Of a stretch of DNA of 64,000 nucleotides, positions 8,095-16,206 are shown piece after piece. The notes beneath the pieces are model-generated. The model saw only the letters and a program-made list of their open reading frames with translations. It had not been told where the DNA came from and ran no database searches. Within the stretch, counting starts at the first letter, position 1, and every line of letters starts with the position of its first letter. The stretch spans positions 105,942 through 169,941 of the forward strand of contig PKXU01000088.1 in the NCBI GenBank assembly GCA_003132445.1, given 5' to 3'. The translations under genes were made by a program, and so were the position numbers. This DNA is from Acidobacteriaceae bacterium. Its GTDB lineage: Bacteria > Acidobacteriota > Terriglobia > Terriglobales > Acidobacteriaceae.

Positions 8095-9111
8095 ATGAGT
8101 CCGGCCCGCGTGAATCTGGCCCGCAGTCTTAACCCCGCTCTTTGGATTGCCCTGGCAGCTGTGGCGTTTGCGCCCTTGAGGTCCGGTGCGCAGAGTTGTC
8201 AGACGGCAAGCGATCTCGACGATGCCGCGCGCAGCGCTATCACTGCGGCTGGTCAGCGCTATTTCGCGATGGCCACTGCGGGCGATGTCGCCGGTTTACG
8301 GCAAAACTCGATTCCCAGTCTCGCTGCCGGTTTCTCCGGAATTCAGACGACCATCAACGACCATCAAACCGAGCTGGCCGGCGCCCAGGCTACGGTGAAG
8401 GGTGTCTTTCTACTCGATGGAACCACTCCAGTCGCTCACGCGGAGTTCGACTGCGGAGTTTTTGGCAAGAACGGCCAGACCTCGGGCAGCGCTATCTTTT
8501 ATCTCGATAATCTTCCCGCCGGTAAATATGGCGTCGTCCTTTTTGATGCGAATTCCGCGAAAGGGCGAACGATGGTTTCCTTCATCCTGCAACAGATAGG
8601 AACCGACTGGAAGTTAGGCGGTCTCTATATCAAGTCGGCGCAGGTCGCCGGACACGATAGCGACTGGTTTCTCGCCAGGGCCGCTGAATATAAATCCAAG
8701 GGCCAGATGCACAATGCGTGGTTTTTCTATACTCAGTCCCGCGAACTTCTTCAGCCCGTGCCGTTTATGAGTACGCTTGCCACCGACAAACTGTATCAGG
8801 ATGCGCAGAGCATGCAGCCTGCCGACATCCCCGCCGGGAAGGCAGTCGATCTCCCGGTCGGGGCGACCACGTATAAACTCACTGAAATGTTTCCCCAAGT
8901 GGTGGGTAACGATCTCGATTTGATCGTGAGGTACCAGGTCGCCGATATCTCCAACACCAATCAGACTTACGACAGCAATGTTGCCGTGATTAAAGCCGTT
9001 GCAGCGAAATATCCGGAAGTAAGGAACGCGTTTGCGGCGATTGTCGCCCGCGCCGTGGCTCCGAACGGGCAAGATTACGGAACCATGCTGGCCATAAAGG
9101 ACATCAAGTAA
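8095..9111 (+). CDS. Secreted protein of unknown function
   Basis: 338 residues with a clear signal peptide (SLNPALWIALAAVAFAPLRSGAQ). The mature part begins with a helix-rich segment (SDLDDAARSAITAAGQRYFAMATAGD) that recalls the first helix of SnoaL/NTF2-like folds. It then has beta-rich segments and a paired-Cys context (SCQTAS and EFDCGVF) that could form a disulfide. I do not recognise a family. Start ATG 8095 has a weak GGCGGAG upstream. It stands alone between divergent and convergent neighbours. Confidence 0.6.
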   Translation: MSPARVNLARSLNPALWIALAAVAFAPLRSGAQSCQTASDLDDAARSAITAAGQRYFAMATAGDVAGLRQNSIPSLAAGFSGIQTTINDHQTELAGAQATVKGVFLLDGTTPVAHAEFDCGVFGKNGQTSGSAIFYLDNLPAGKYGVVLFDANSAKGRTMVSFILQQIGTDWKLGGLYIKSAQVAGHDSDWFLARAAEYKSKGQMHNAWFFYTQSRELLQPVPFMSTLATDKLYQDAQSMQPADIPAGKAVDLPVGATTYKLTEMFPQVVGNDLDLIVRYQVADISNTNQTYDSNVAVIKAVAAKYPEVRNAFAAIVARAVAPNGQDYGTMLAIKDIK

Positions 9112-9154
9112 TCCGGTTCGCAGCAGGCAGTCTCAGTTCGTCACGAACGACGAT

Positions 9155-10246
9155 TTAGTTTTGATCAAACAGGCATTCTTTTGGGTCTTTGTCGTCGCGC
9201 AATCCCAGGAAGACCGGCGCGCGAAGTTTCGGGCCGCTGCCTGTGTTAGCGCCGCCAGTCCACTCTGCATACTCGATTTCGGCGACTAACTCCGGTTTCA
9301 CGAAACTTACTTTTCGCAGAGCGTCCACATCTCCGAAAAACGGATTCTTATTCGTCTCCAATTTCTTCAGGACATTCGCAATGTCGCCGAGGGATTTTTG
9401 ATTAAATCCGCTGCCCGCCTGGCCCACATGGATCAGTCGCCCTTGCTTGTCGTAGAGTCCAAGCACGAGTGACCCAAAGTGCGTGCGGCTGCCTTTGGTT
9501 TCGGTATAGCCGCCGATCACCGCTTCCAGGCGATGACGAATCTTGATCTTCAGCCACTCGCTGCTGCGGCGTTCCTGGTAACAGCTGGTACGGAGTTTCG
9601 CAACGATTCCCTCTAGCCCTCTGCCACGCGCGATTTCGAACAACGCCTTGCCGTGCTCCTGATAATGATCTGAATAGCGCACGCCATTGCCGGATTGCAC
9701 CACCGACGCCAGCTTACGCTTACGTTCTTCCAGCGGCACGCGGTGCCAGTCATAACCATCGAGATACAACAGATCAAAGGCATAGTACAGAACTGGAACG
9801 TCGGCGTTGCCGGCCGCTCGACGCCCGCCGGGACGAAATCCGGTGCGCTGCTGCATCAGGCTAAACGAAGCTTTTCCTTCTTCATCAAGCGCCACCACTT
9901 CGCCATCGAGAATGGCGGTTTTTGCCTGGACAAGTTTCGCCATGTCTTTCAGTTCCGGATAACGCGCGGTCAGTTCATTCTGATTCCGCGATACCAGCCG
10001 GACCTTGCCGTTTTCGAGGAATGCAATCGCGCGGTAGCCGTCCCACTTGATTTCGAACAGCCACTCTGGCCCGTCGAACGGCTCCGCAATGGATTCGGCC
10101 AGCATGGGATAAATCGCGGTAGGCATCGGCCGCTTTACCGGAGTGCCCTTGCACTCTTCAGCCTCGGAAGAGGCTGAACCCGCGGATGGAGCCGAAGAAC
10201 TCGCAGGCAGGGATTTCGATTTCTTGCTGGAAGTCTGTTTCTGCAA
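9155..10246 (-). CDS. ligD: ATP-dependent DNA ligase, LigD ligase domain as a separate protein
   Basis: Seals DNA breaks in bacterial non-homologous end joining. 363 residues: a Lys/Ser-rich N-terminal linker (1-45), then an ATP-ligase adenylation domain with motif I EIKWDGYR (adenylated Lys about residue 67), motif III-like FDLLYLDGYD, motif IV EGIVAKL and motif V SEWLKIKIR. A C-terminal OB fold carries the IGGYTETKG...LVLGLYD pattern. Classical LigD fuses polymerase, phosphoesterase and ligase; here only the ligase module is in this gene. The phosphoesterase module is the next gene upstream on the same strand (48-base gap, different frame). No Ku gene or polymerase domain is in the window. 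Confidence 0.92.
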   Translation of the reverse strand: MQKQTSSKKSKSLPASSSAPSAGSASSEAEECKGTPVKRPMPTAIYPMLAESIAEPFDGPEWLFEIKWDGYRAIAFLENGKVRLVSRNQNELTARYPELKDMAKLVQAKTAILDGEVVALDEEGKASFSLMQQRTGFRPGGRRAAGNADVPVLYYAFDLLYLDGYDWHRVPLEERKRKLASVVQSGNGVRYSDHYQEHGKALFEIARGRGLEGIVAKLRTSCYQERRSSEWLKIKIRHRLEAVIGGYTETKGSRTHFGSLVLGLYDKQGRLIHVGQAGSGFNQKSLGDIANVLKKLETNKNPFFGDVDALRKVSFVKPELVAEIEYAEWTGGANTGSGPKLRAPVFLGLRDDKDPKECLFDQN

Positions 10247-10293
10247 CTGCGAGCTAGCAGAAATACTCTTAGCAGAAATATTTTCAGGCGACG

Positions 10294-11091
10294 CTAAGTC
10301 TTGCCCTTTATCTTCCTTCGCGTTCTCGGTGTTTTTGTCTTTGGAGTTTCGGGAGGCTGTCGCTGCGGCTTTTTTTTTTGCCCGCTCGCCGCCGCTTTCT
10401 TCTGGTCAAGTTTTGCCACGGCATCGGCCAGCCACGCCGCTTTCAACTTGCCGCGTCCGGTCGCGGGACGACTACTCTTCCACTCGCGCGCGCCCGCGTC
10501 GCTGGCCACCTGTTCCAGATTGCGTCCGCTCAGCACGGAGTCATCGATCGCTTCGATGTTGTATCCCTCTTCCGCGTAATCATCGTGCTTTTTAATCAGC
10601 AGCCATTCGTTCCCCTTGCTTCCCGGGCGCCGGCCTTTCATCTTGATCAACGCGAAATCGCCCTTCAGGCGTTTGCCGTTCAAGCGAAACTTGAGGTCAC
10701 CCTTGGCCAGCATCGCCGCCGCTTCCGTGCCCGGAACGTACTTGCCGTTGACCGGTACTGGCGAGAGCGGCTGCCACGTTCCCACGTCCCACACAATCAC
10801 GGTTCCGGCGCCATAATTGTTTTCCGGAATGGTGCCTTCAAAGTCGAAATATGAGACGGGATGATCCTCGACCTGCATAGCCAGTCGCTTGTCGGCGGGA
10901 TCGAGCGATGGCCCCTTCGGAACCGCCCAAGACTTTAAAACGCCTTCCATCTCCAGCCGAAAATCGTAGTGCAGCCGCGTGGCGTCGTGCTTTTGCACGA
11001 CGAACCGGTTCCCGGCCTTCGCCGCAACTTTCGGCGGAGGCTCAGGCGTCTCTTCAAAGCGTCGCTTTCGTTTGTATTCTTCCAGTGCCAT
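10294..11091 (-). CDS. DNA 3'-phosphoesterase, LigD PE domain as a separate protein
   Basis: The LigD phosphoesterase trims 3' ribonucleotides and phosphates at broken DNA ends before ligation. The chosen start is ATG 11091 (MALEEYKRKRRF), nine codons inside the longest frame, because family members start there. The PE domain covers about residues 30-190, with the metal-site motifs QKHDATRLHYDFRLE (His and Asp ligands) and EDHPVSYFDFEGTIPE, then YGAGTVIVWD. The last about 60 residues are Lys/Pro-rich and look like a linker that in other species joins to the ligase. Same strand and immediately upstream of the ligase gene, so co-expression is likely. Confidence 0.9.
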   Translation of the reverse strand: MALEEYKRKRRFEETPEPPPKVAAKAGNRFVVQKHDATRLHYDFRLEMEGVLKSWAVPKGPSLDPADKRLAMQVEDHPVSYFDFEGTIPENNYGAGTVIVWDVGTWQPLSPVPVNGKYVPGTEAAAMLAKGDLKFRLNGKRLKGDFALIKMKGRRPGSKGNEWLLIKKHDDYAEEGYNIEAIDDSVLSGRNLEQVASDAGAREWKSSRPATGRGKLKAAWLADAVAKLDQKKAAASGQKKKPQRQPPETPKTKTPRTRRKIKGKT

Positions 11092-11170
11092 CGAAACACT
11101 ATTTAACCACAGAGACACAGAGTCACAGAGGAACCCAATTGCTCAAAAACGAATCCAGCCGGACCGCCAG

Positions 11171-11222
11171 TGTGGGGACGGGCGCCCTCGCCCGTCCATG
11201 CCGAGCAACGCTCGGCGGCTGC
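11171..11222. repeat. Hairpin repeat (GTGGGGACGGGCGCCCTCGC type)
   Basis: Two adjacent palindromes: GGGCG..CGCCC within GACGGGCGCCCTCGCCCGTC, then CCGAGC/GCTCGG. The same two-hairpin plan, with different arms, occurs at 53748-53790 (GGACAGCCGCCCTCGGCTGTCC then CCGAGC..GCTCGG). Lies upstream of the Nudix gene. Confidence 0.6.
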
Positions 11223-11266
11223 CTGCGCCCGCCACAACTCTGGGTTCGATTTAAAATCCTCGCACC

Positions 11267-11704
11267 ATGCAACGTGAATTTCCGGAAGTTCCGCTGGTCG
11301 GCGTGGGCGCGATTATTATCGAGGATTCGCGCGTCCTTCTCGTCAAACGCGCGCATCCGCCGCTGCAGGCGCAGTGGTCCATCCCCGGAGGCGTACTCGA
11401 AGTCGGCGAACTTGTTCGCGAAGCCGCCATCCGCGAGGCCCGCGAAGAGACCGGACTCACCGTTGAACCCGGTGAGCTTCTTGGTGTCTACGACCGCATC
11501 CTGCGCGACGTTGAGCAGCGCGTGCAATATCACTATGTTTTGATTGATTTTCTATGCCGCCGGGTTGCGGGAGATCTCGCCGCGGCCAGCGATGCGGCGG
11601 AAGTTCGTTGGTTCAGCCGGGAAGAACTTCCTGAATTGAAGCTGGCGGAAGATACCGCGGACGTGATTCGCAAAGGGTTTATTAAGTGTGGGGCCGCTTC
11701 GTAA
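11267..11704 (+). CDS. Nudix hydrolase
   Basis: Hydrolyses a nucleoside diphosphate linked to another moiety; substrate unknown. 145 residues with a complete Nudix box at about residues 41-63: G-x5-E-x7-REAREETGL, as GGVLEVGELVREAAIREAREE. The start MQREFPEVPLVGVGAIII leads directly into the first strand of the fold, so ATG 11267 is secure. The order and length resemble ADP-ribose or 8-oxo-dGTP type Nudix enzymes, but substrate cannot be read from sequence. Single gene after a hairpin repeat. Confidence 0.92.
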   Translation: MQREFPEVPLVGVGAIIIEDSRVLLVKRAHPPLQAQWSIPGGVLEVGELVREAAIREAREETGLTVEPGELLGVYDRILRDVEQRVQYHYVLIDFLCRRVAGDLAAASDAAEVRWFSREELPELKLAEDTADVIRKGFIKCGAAS

Positions 11705-11947
11705 AGGTTTTGCCAATTCTCAATACTTTGTCACAGCCAGTTAGATTTCTAAAATGCCGCACCGTAGTCCCGAGGCCAGGTTAGGACTCGGGATGTCATC
11801 TTCATCGACGGCCCTAAGACTTCTTATCTTGAATCCCTCGCAGCGAAAAATTGCGCGCGTCTCGCCCACCGAAGCGTGGTATTTTATCCGAATTCTCAGA
11901 TTCCAGTTTTTCCCGCAGTACATTGCGACAAGAAGGTTGACGAAGAG

Positions 11948-13525
11948 ATGACCATCAGCAGACGCGATTTCATCGGGGCGGGTGGATACGGCGCTGCATT
12001 CATGACCATGCATTCGCTTGGCCTCTGGGGCATGGTCGAAACCGAAAGGCAGAAAGACTTTCCCCTGCCGGCAACTACTGGCAAGAGAACGAAAGTGGTT
12101 ATTCTTGGCGCTGGAATCGCTGGCCTGGTCGCTGCCTACGAAATGCGGCGGGCAGGTTTCGACTGCATGGTTCTAGAGGCACGGGAGCGTCCCGGCGGTC
12201 GGAATTGGACGTTACGTAGAGGATCGAAGCTGGTCTTTAGCGATGGCAGCTCGCAGGAATGCACCTTCGATGAAGGAAATTATTTCAACTGCGGCCCTGC
12301 GCGTCTTCCTTCGATTCACAAGACGATACTGGGCTACTGCAGCGAATTGAACGTGGAGCTTGAGGTTGAGGTGAATAGCTCGCGTAGCGCGCTGCTGCAA
12401 AATGACGACGTCTTCAGCGGAAAACCAATTCGCCAGGGGCAAGCGATCAACGATACTCGCGGCTACATCGCGGAATTGCTGGCGAAGTGCGCGCAGCAGG
12501 GAGCGCTCGATCAGGCGTTCTCCGCGGACGATCATGCTGCGGTAATGGCATTTCTCAAGTCTTACGGCGCCCTGGATAAGAACTATCAATATAAGGGCTC
12601 TTCGCGGTCCGGCGACCGGCAGTTGCCGGGCGCGGGCGATCAAATTGAAATTCTGCGCCAGCCGCTTTCGATTTCCGACCTGCTCCGTTCGAAGTTCTGC
12701 CGGCCGATGCTCTTCGAGGAAATGCTCGACATGCAAGCCACCATGTTTCAGCCGATTGGCGGCATGGATCGAATTGCCTATGCACTGGCCGCTTCGCTGG
12801 GCAAGATCATTCGCTACGACTCTCCTATCACGGAAATTCGAAAGACTACAACTGGAGTGAAAGTGATGTACCGCGACGGCCAAGCTGGCCCGACTCGATC
12901 GGTTGAAGCAGCTTATTGCATTTGTGCGCTGCCGCTCCCCATTCTCCGGACTATACCGAATGATTTTGCTCCGCAGGTGAAATCAGCAGTGGAACAGGTG
13001 AATTATGATTCCGCCTACAAAGTTGCGTGGGAGTCACGACGTTTCTGGGAACAGGAGGATGGAATTTACGGCGGCATTTCGTTTCTCGCATCCGGCCCGA
13101 TTCCGCAAGTCTGGTATCCCAGTGCGAAGCTGCTGTCGAAGCGCGGCGTACTGATATCCGGCTATGCGATGGAGAATTGGGATGATTTCGGGAAGCTTCC
13201 GTCGTACGAGGCGAAGATTGCAGCTTCGCGAGCCGCGGTTGAAAAGCTGCATCCCGGCAGAGGCAAGGAACTGCAAAAGCCGGTTTATATATGCTGGGGC
13301 AAAGTGCCTTATAACCTGGGCTCGTGGGTCAGCCGCGGACCAGATTATCCTCCCGCTGACGAAGACGCTTACTATAGCGGGCCCTACCGGGAATTCATCG
13401 TCCCTGATGATCGCATCTACTTTGCGGGGGACCACTGCAGCCATCTGATCGGCTGGCAGGAAGGCGCGGCCCTGGCAGCCCGGCGTGTGGTTGCGATGAT
13501 CGCCAGCCGCGTCAATCAAGCGTAG
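11948..13525 (+). CDS. Tat-exported flavin amine oxidase
   Basis: FAD-dependent oxidase of the monoamine oxidase/L-amino-acid oxidase family; substrate unknown. ATG 11948 is chosen over the longer frame because it gives a twin-arginine signal, TISRRDFIGAGGYG. The 525-residue protein has the FAD dinucleotide fold at about 50-85 (VVILGAGIAGLVAAYEMRRAGF...LEARERPGGR) and the C-terminal flavin motif (IYFAGDHCSHLIGWQEGAALAA). The Tat signal implies folding with FAD before export. Stand-alone gene with a convergent gene downstream. Confidence 0.88.
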   Translation: MTISRRDFIGAGGYGAAFMTMHSLGLWGMVETERQKDFPLPATTGKRTKVVILGAGIAGLVAAYEMRRAGFDCMVLEARERPGGRNWTLRRGSKLVFSDGSSQECTFDEGNYFNCGPARLPSIHKTILGYCSELNVELEVEVNSSRSALLQNDDVFSGKPIRQGQAINDTRGYIAELLAKCAQQGALDQAFSADDHAAVMAFLKSYGALDKNYQYKGSSRSGDRQLPGAGDQIEILRQPLSISDLLRSKFCRPMLFEEMLDMQATMFQPIGGMDRIAYALAASLGKIIRYDSPITEIRKTTTGVKVMYRDGQAGPTRSVEAAYCICALPLPILRTIPNDFAPQVKSAVEQVNYDSAYKVAWESRRFWEQEDGIYGGISFLASGPIPQVWYPSAKLLSKRGVLISGYAMENWDDFGKLPSYEAKIAASRAAVEKLHPGRGKELQKPVYICWGKVPYNLGSWVSRGPDYPPADEDAYYSGPYREFIVPDDRIYFAGDHCSHLIGWQEGAALAARRVVAMIASRVNQA

Positions 13526-13581
13526 GCGAGATAAAGAGTTCTACGCGCAGATTGCTAAAGCATCTTTATCCTCGACCTCGC

Positions 13582-14280
13582 TTACGAGACGGATTCGCCG
13601 CCGTTCCCGTCGGGCGCACTGTCCTCCCATTCCGCATCGCAAGAGCGGCAATGCCACGCCGGGCGCTGCACCGGCAAGGGCACGCGCAGGAATGCGCTCA
13701 TGTATGCGATGGGGCGGTCCAGGGGCTGGAAGTTCACATCGAGGGACTGGCAGATAGGACAGCGCGGCTGTTCATACAGGCCTACGCCTTGCACGTAGAG
13801 ACCTTCGAGAATTGGTTCGTCGAGAATCTTCTGCGCATTCTCCGCATCCCCGACTTTCACTTTGAGTTTGATCCCGCCAATGAAGTTGGAAATGAACCAA
13901 TCCAGCCGAACCAGGTTGTCGTCCCCCAGAAAACATTCGATGCCGACCGATTCCAGACAGCCTTTGGCCAACAGAGCCTCTGGCAAATCGCGAAACTGGC
14001 GAACGGTCACAAGTTGCTGTAGTTCCAGTTCCTGCCGGTGTTCCGTCACCGCGTATTCGCAAGCTGCGTCGTCGGGATATTTCAGGTGCCGACGGTCCAG
14101 TTCGTCTTCGAGGGCTTCCCAGGCCAACTCGGTCAGCGAATCGGCACTCTGCGCCAGGCGCTGCAACTCTCCGTCGGTCATGGCAGCGTAAGTGGCCGTC
14201 AGGCGCTGGCGTTCGCGTTGGTCGTCCAGATAAGACTCCGACACTCGCTCAGCATACTTCGAGTGCTTGCCATCGGCCAA
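13582..14280 (-). CDS. DUF2007-like protein with C-terminal zinc ribbon
   Basis: 232 residues, no signal peptide. An N-terminal charged helical part (about 1-85) precedes a DUF2007-like ferredoxin-type domain at about 90-160 (LPEALLAKGCLESVGIECFLGDDN...GIKLKVKVGDAENAQKIL). This domain is found in putative signal-transducing proteins. The C-terminus has a CPICQS...CRSC pair, a likely zinc ribbon. Function unknown. It is convergent with the amine oxidase. Confidence 0.7.
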   Translation of the reverse strand: MADGKHSKYAERVSESYLDDQRERQRLTATYAAMTDGELQRLAQSADSLTELAWEALEDELDRRHLKYPDDAACEYAVTEHRQELELQQLVTVRQFRDLPEALLAKGCLESVGIECFLGDDNLVRLDWFISNFIGGIKLKVKVGDAENAQKILDEPILEGLYVQGVGLYEQPRCPICQSLDVNFQPLDRPIAYMSAFLRVPLPVQRPAWHCRSCDAEWEDSAPDGNGGESVS

Positions 14281-14329
14281 GGGGCCAAAAGAACAACGGC
14301 GGCCGGAAGGCGGATTGGGCGCGGTCTTC

Positions 14330-14375
14330 GCGGGATCCTACACTCCGCCTGAAAAGCGGCTGCGCTCAGGATGAC
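14330..14375 (-). repeat. Dispersed TCATCCTGAGCG-type repeat
   Basis: Read on the minus strand: GTCATCCTGAGCGCAGCCGC, then TTTTCAGGCGGAGTGTAGGATCC. One of the best-preserved copies of the repeat family in the window. It lies just downstream (in minus-strand sense) of the RNA unit terminator, before the DUF2007 gene. Confidence 0.7.
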
Positions 14376-14440
14376 TTCTACAAGAGGAACGGCGGGCGAT
14401 GAGTCCTGCGCGAAGAATTGCCAGAACAAGAAACGCCGAG

Positions 14441-14492
14441 AAAAGGAACGGCCCGCAGGGGCGTTGACAGAATCAACGCTGGCCTGCGGGCC
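14441..14492 (-). terminator. Rho-independent terminator of the RNA unit
   Basis: On the minus strand an interrupted stem forms: outer arms GGCCCGCAGG / CCTGCGGGCC (10 bp, perfect), inner arms GCGTTGA / TCAACGC (7 bp) and a 5-base loop, followed by GTTCCTTTTC. It fits an intrinsic terminator. It lies about 30 bases past the last conserved-looking pairing of the RNA unit, so it would end that transcript near 14445. Confidence 0.75.
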
Positions 14493-14771
14493 GCCCGGTG
14501 GACTGTTTGGGATTGACCAAGAGGTGGTCACTCTAACGTGGCCTCTACGGCAACTCCGGGTTCGTCTTAACGACGATCCTGACCGACCTGCGTCAGGCGG
14601 AATCAATCCTTATTCACCGGTAGTGTGCGGGCTGTAGCTTCGGGCGCGGTTCCGCGTCTGAAGCCCCGCTTAGAGCAACCGCTCTAAGTCTCAGCCACCT
14701 CACCTGGTCTTTGAACAGTACAACTACTGCCGTCAGAACTTGTCATCCGACCACCTCCTTTCCGGTGTTAT
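14450..14771 (-). ncRNA. Candidate structured RNA with short leader peptide (unknown family)
   Basis: No protein-coding frame explains this stretch, but it has promoter, body and terminator in order. The body (minus strand) begins with AAAGGAGGTGGTC at 14761-14749, whose last nine bases (GAGGTGGTC) pair perfectly with GACCACCTC at 14529-14521 near the 3' end, closing the molecule. Inside are several hairpins: CTTAGAGC/GCTCTAAG (8 bp), GGGCTTC...GAAGC with an inner CGCG-GAAC-CGCG, CCTG-ACG-CAGG, and TCGTC/GACGA. A 20-codon frame with ideal spacing after GGAGG starts at ATG 14746 and ends at TAG 14684. The RNA could be a regulatory or ribosome-binding RNA, an attenuator, or a dispersed element. 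I cannot assign it to a known family. Confidence 0.55.
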
Positions 14772-14775
14772 TCGC

Positions 14776-14805
14776 ACCTTAACGCTGGAGGCGAATTGTT
14801 GTCAA
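14776..14805 (-). promoter_or_regulatory. Candidate sigma-70 promoter of the RNA unit
   Basis: A consensus -35 TTGACA lies at 14805-14800. With 17 or 18 bases spacing the -10 region is TTAAGG or TAAGGT (14782-14776), a weak match to TATAAT. Transcription would start near 14770, directly before the AAAGGAGGTG block. The -35 is exact, the -10 is poor. Confidence 0.45.
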
Positions 14806-14824
14806 TACCGGGAGGGAGGCTCTT

Positions 14825-15323
14825 TTAGCAATGCCAGATTCGATTACAGACCTGAATTTGGGCGGTGCACAAGGCGACGGGCAACGAGTAGAGTTTTGCG
14901 ACGACGCAATCGCTGACACATTTCAGGTTTAGTTCCATATCTGAGCAATTTTGAACAGACACCAAATAAGCGACGATTATAAATTCACTGGGAGAGGTGA
15001 AATAACGTGCCCTCCCCGTTTCCCGTCTATGCTGGCCGATCAAGAGAATCTATGCGCTACCTCATTTTCTCGGAAGAGTGTCACGCGCGATGCGTGTGGT
15101 GTTTCAAATCGACCTCTTCCGTGAATGAAGAGACTATTCTCTTGCAACTAAGCTGCAAATAATCGGCGCTCTTGCGGGGTTTGAATTCTTTTTTGCAAGT
15201 CTTTCGAGTACCTAAGTCTCTGATGCGAGAACACTTTATCAACGCTGCTTGGGTGGGGAAGCGCATTGGTGGGCAAAGTGCTATCACTTTTGTTGGCCGA
15301 AGAACTAGAAAGTAGGAAAAGAT
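14825..15323. other. Intergenic region upstream of the ice-binding gene
   Basis: About 500 bases without a convincing gene. Short frames on both strands have no family resemblance. I see no strong hairpin, terminator or repeat; the only clear signal is GTAGGAAAAGAT just before the ATG at 15324, a ribosome binding site. The stretch is less GC-rich than its neighbours, which suits promoters for the two divergent units. Confidence 0.4.
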
Positions 15324-16160
15324 ATGAAACACCGCGCCGTTCGTCTGTTAGTTTTCTCGTTCTTACCGCTTCCGCTCTTGGTGCTCAGTGCTTTCGCCAA
15401 CTCAGTCAATCTGGGAACCGCCGGCAGTTATGCGGTGCTGGCCGGCTCGGCCGTGACCAATACCCTCGCAACTACCCTCAGCGGAGACTTAGGGCTATCT
15501 CCAAGTACGGCATACTCCGGCGGGGGAACGATTACCTTCGCGAGTGGAACGACCAATATAAATAACGCGGCCGCGCTTCAGGCTCAGAGTGATCTAACCA
15601 CCGGGTACCTCCAGGCAAAGAATTTAGCGTCCACTGACAACTTGAGTGGTATGGACTTGGGCGGGCAGACCCTCAAGACCGGCGTTTACTCTTTTACCAG
15701 TTCTGCCGGTTTGGCAACGGGGACGACGCTGACCCTGACGGGTACGCCCGGTGCACTGTTCGTTTTTCAGGTAGGCAGTGCGCTCACGACCGGAAGCGGC
15801 TCGTCGGTTATTTTCATCAATAGTCTGACGGGTAAGCCGATGACGGACCCGAACATATTTTGGCAGATTGGCAGCTCCGCAACGCTAGGTACAAGCACCT
15901 CGTTCGAAGGAAACATTCTCGCGCTCACCAGCATCACACTGGATACCAGCGCGAGTATCACTTGCGGGAGCGCCTTGGCACAAAATGGTGCAGTGACGCT
16001 GCAGGGTAATACAATCACTAATTGCGGCAGCAGTAGCGGAGGCACGGGCATATCGACCGTTCCAGAACCGGGTACGGTGGGAATGCTGGGAACCGGTCTC
16101 ATCCTGCTCGCCGGCGCCGCGTTTCGGAAGATGCGGCATCCGCTGGTGGTTAGCCGGTAA
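15324..16160 (+). CDS. Ice-binding-like (DUF3494) protein with PEP-CTERM anchor
   Basis: 278 residues: signal peptide (MKHRAVRLLVFSFLPLPLLVLSAFA), a DUF3494 ice-binding-type beta-solenoid domain at about 28-235, and a C-terminal PEP-CTERM signal. The domain starts with VNLGTAGSYAVLAGSAVTNT and has the family blocks LSGDLGLSP, LKTGVYSFTSSAGLATGTTL, FVFQVGSALTTGSGSSV and GNILALTSITLDTSASI. The tail (VPEPGTVGMLGTGLILLAGA then FRKMRH) is a textbook sorting motif, hydrophobic helix and basic end, normally handled by an exosortase. No exosortase gene is in this window. DUF3494 proteins bind ice or act as adhesins. Good GTAGGAAAAG ribosome site. Confidence 0.9.
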   Translation: MKHRAVRLLVFSFLPLPLLVLSAFANSVNLGTAGSYAVLAGSAVTNTLATTLSGDLGLSPSTAYSGGGTITFASGTTNINNAAALQAQSDLTTGYLQAKNLASTDNLSGMDLGGQTLKTGVYSFTSSAGLATGTTLTLTGTPGALFVFQVGSALTTGSGSSVIFINSLTGKPMTDPNIFWQIGSSATLGTSTSFEGNILALTSITLDTSASITCGSALAQNGAVTLQGNTITNCGSSSGGTGISTVPEPGTVGMLGTGLILLAGAAFRKMRHPLVVSR

Positions 16161-16206
16161 CGCTGAGACAACTTTAGCGGTTCGCTAGAGTGGCAATCTC
16201 CTAGGT

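Noticed and set aside
14199-14606. A 135-codon minus-strand frame across the RNA unit
   Set aside because: Its start lies inside the structured RNA and its body crosses the terminator and a dispersed repeat. Composition (Arg/Ser-rich) fits a shadow reading, not a protein family.
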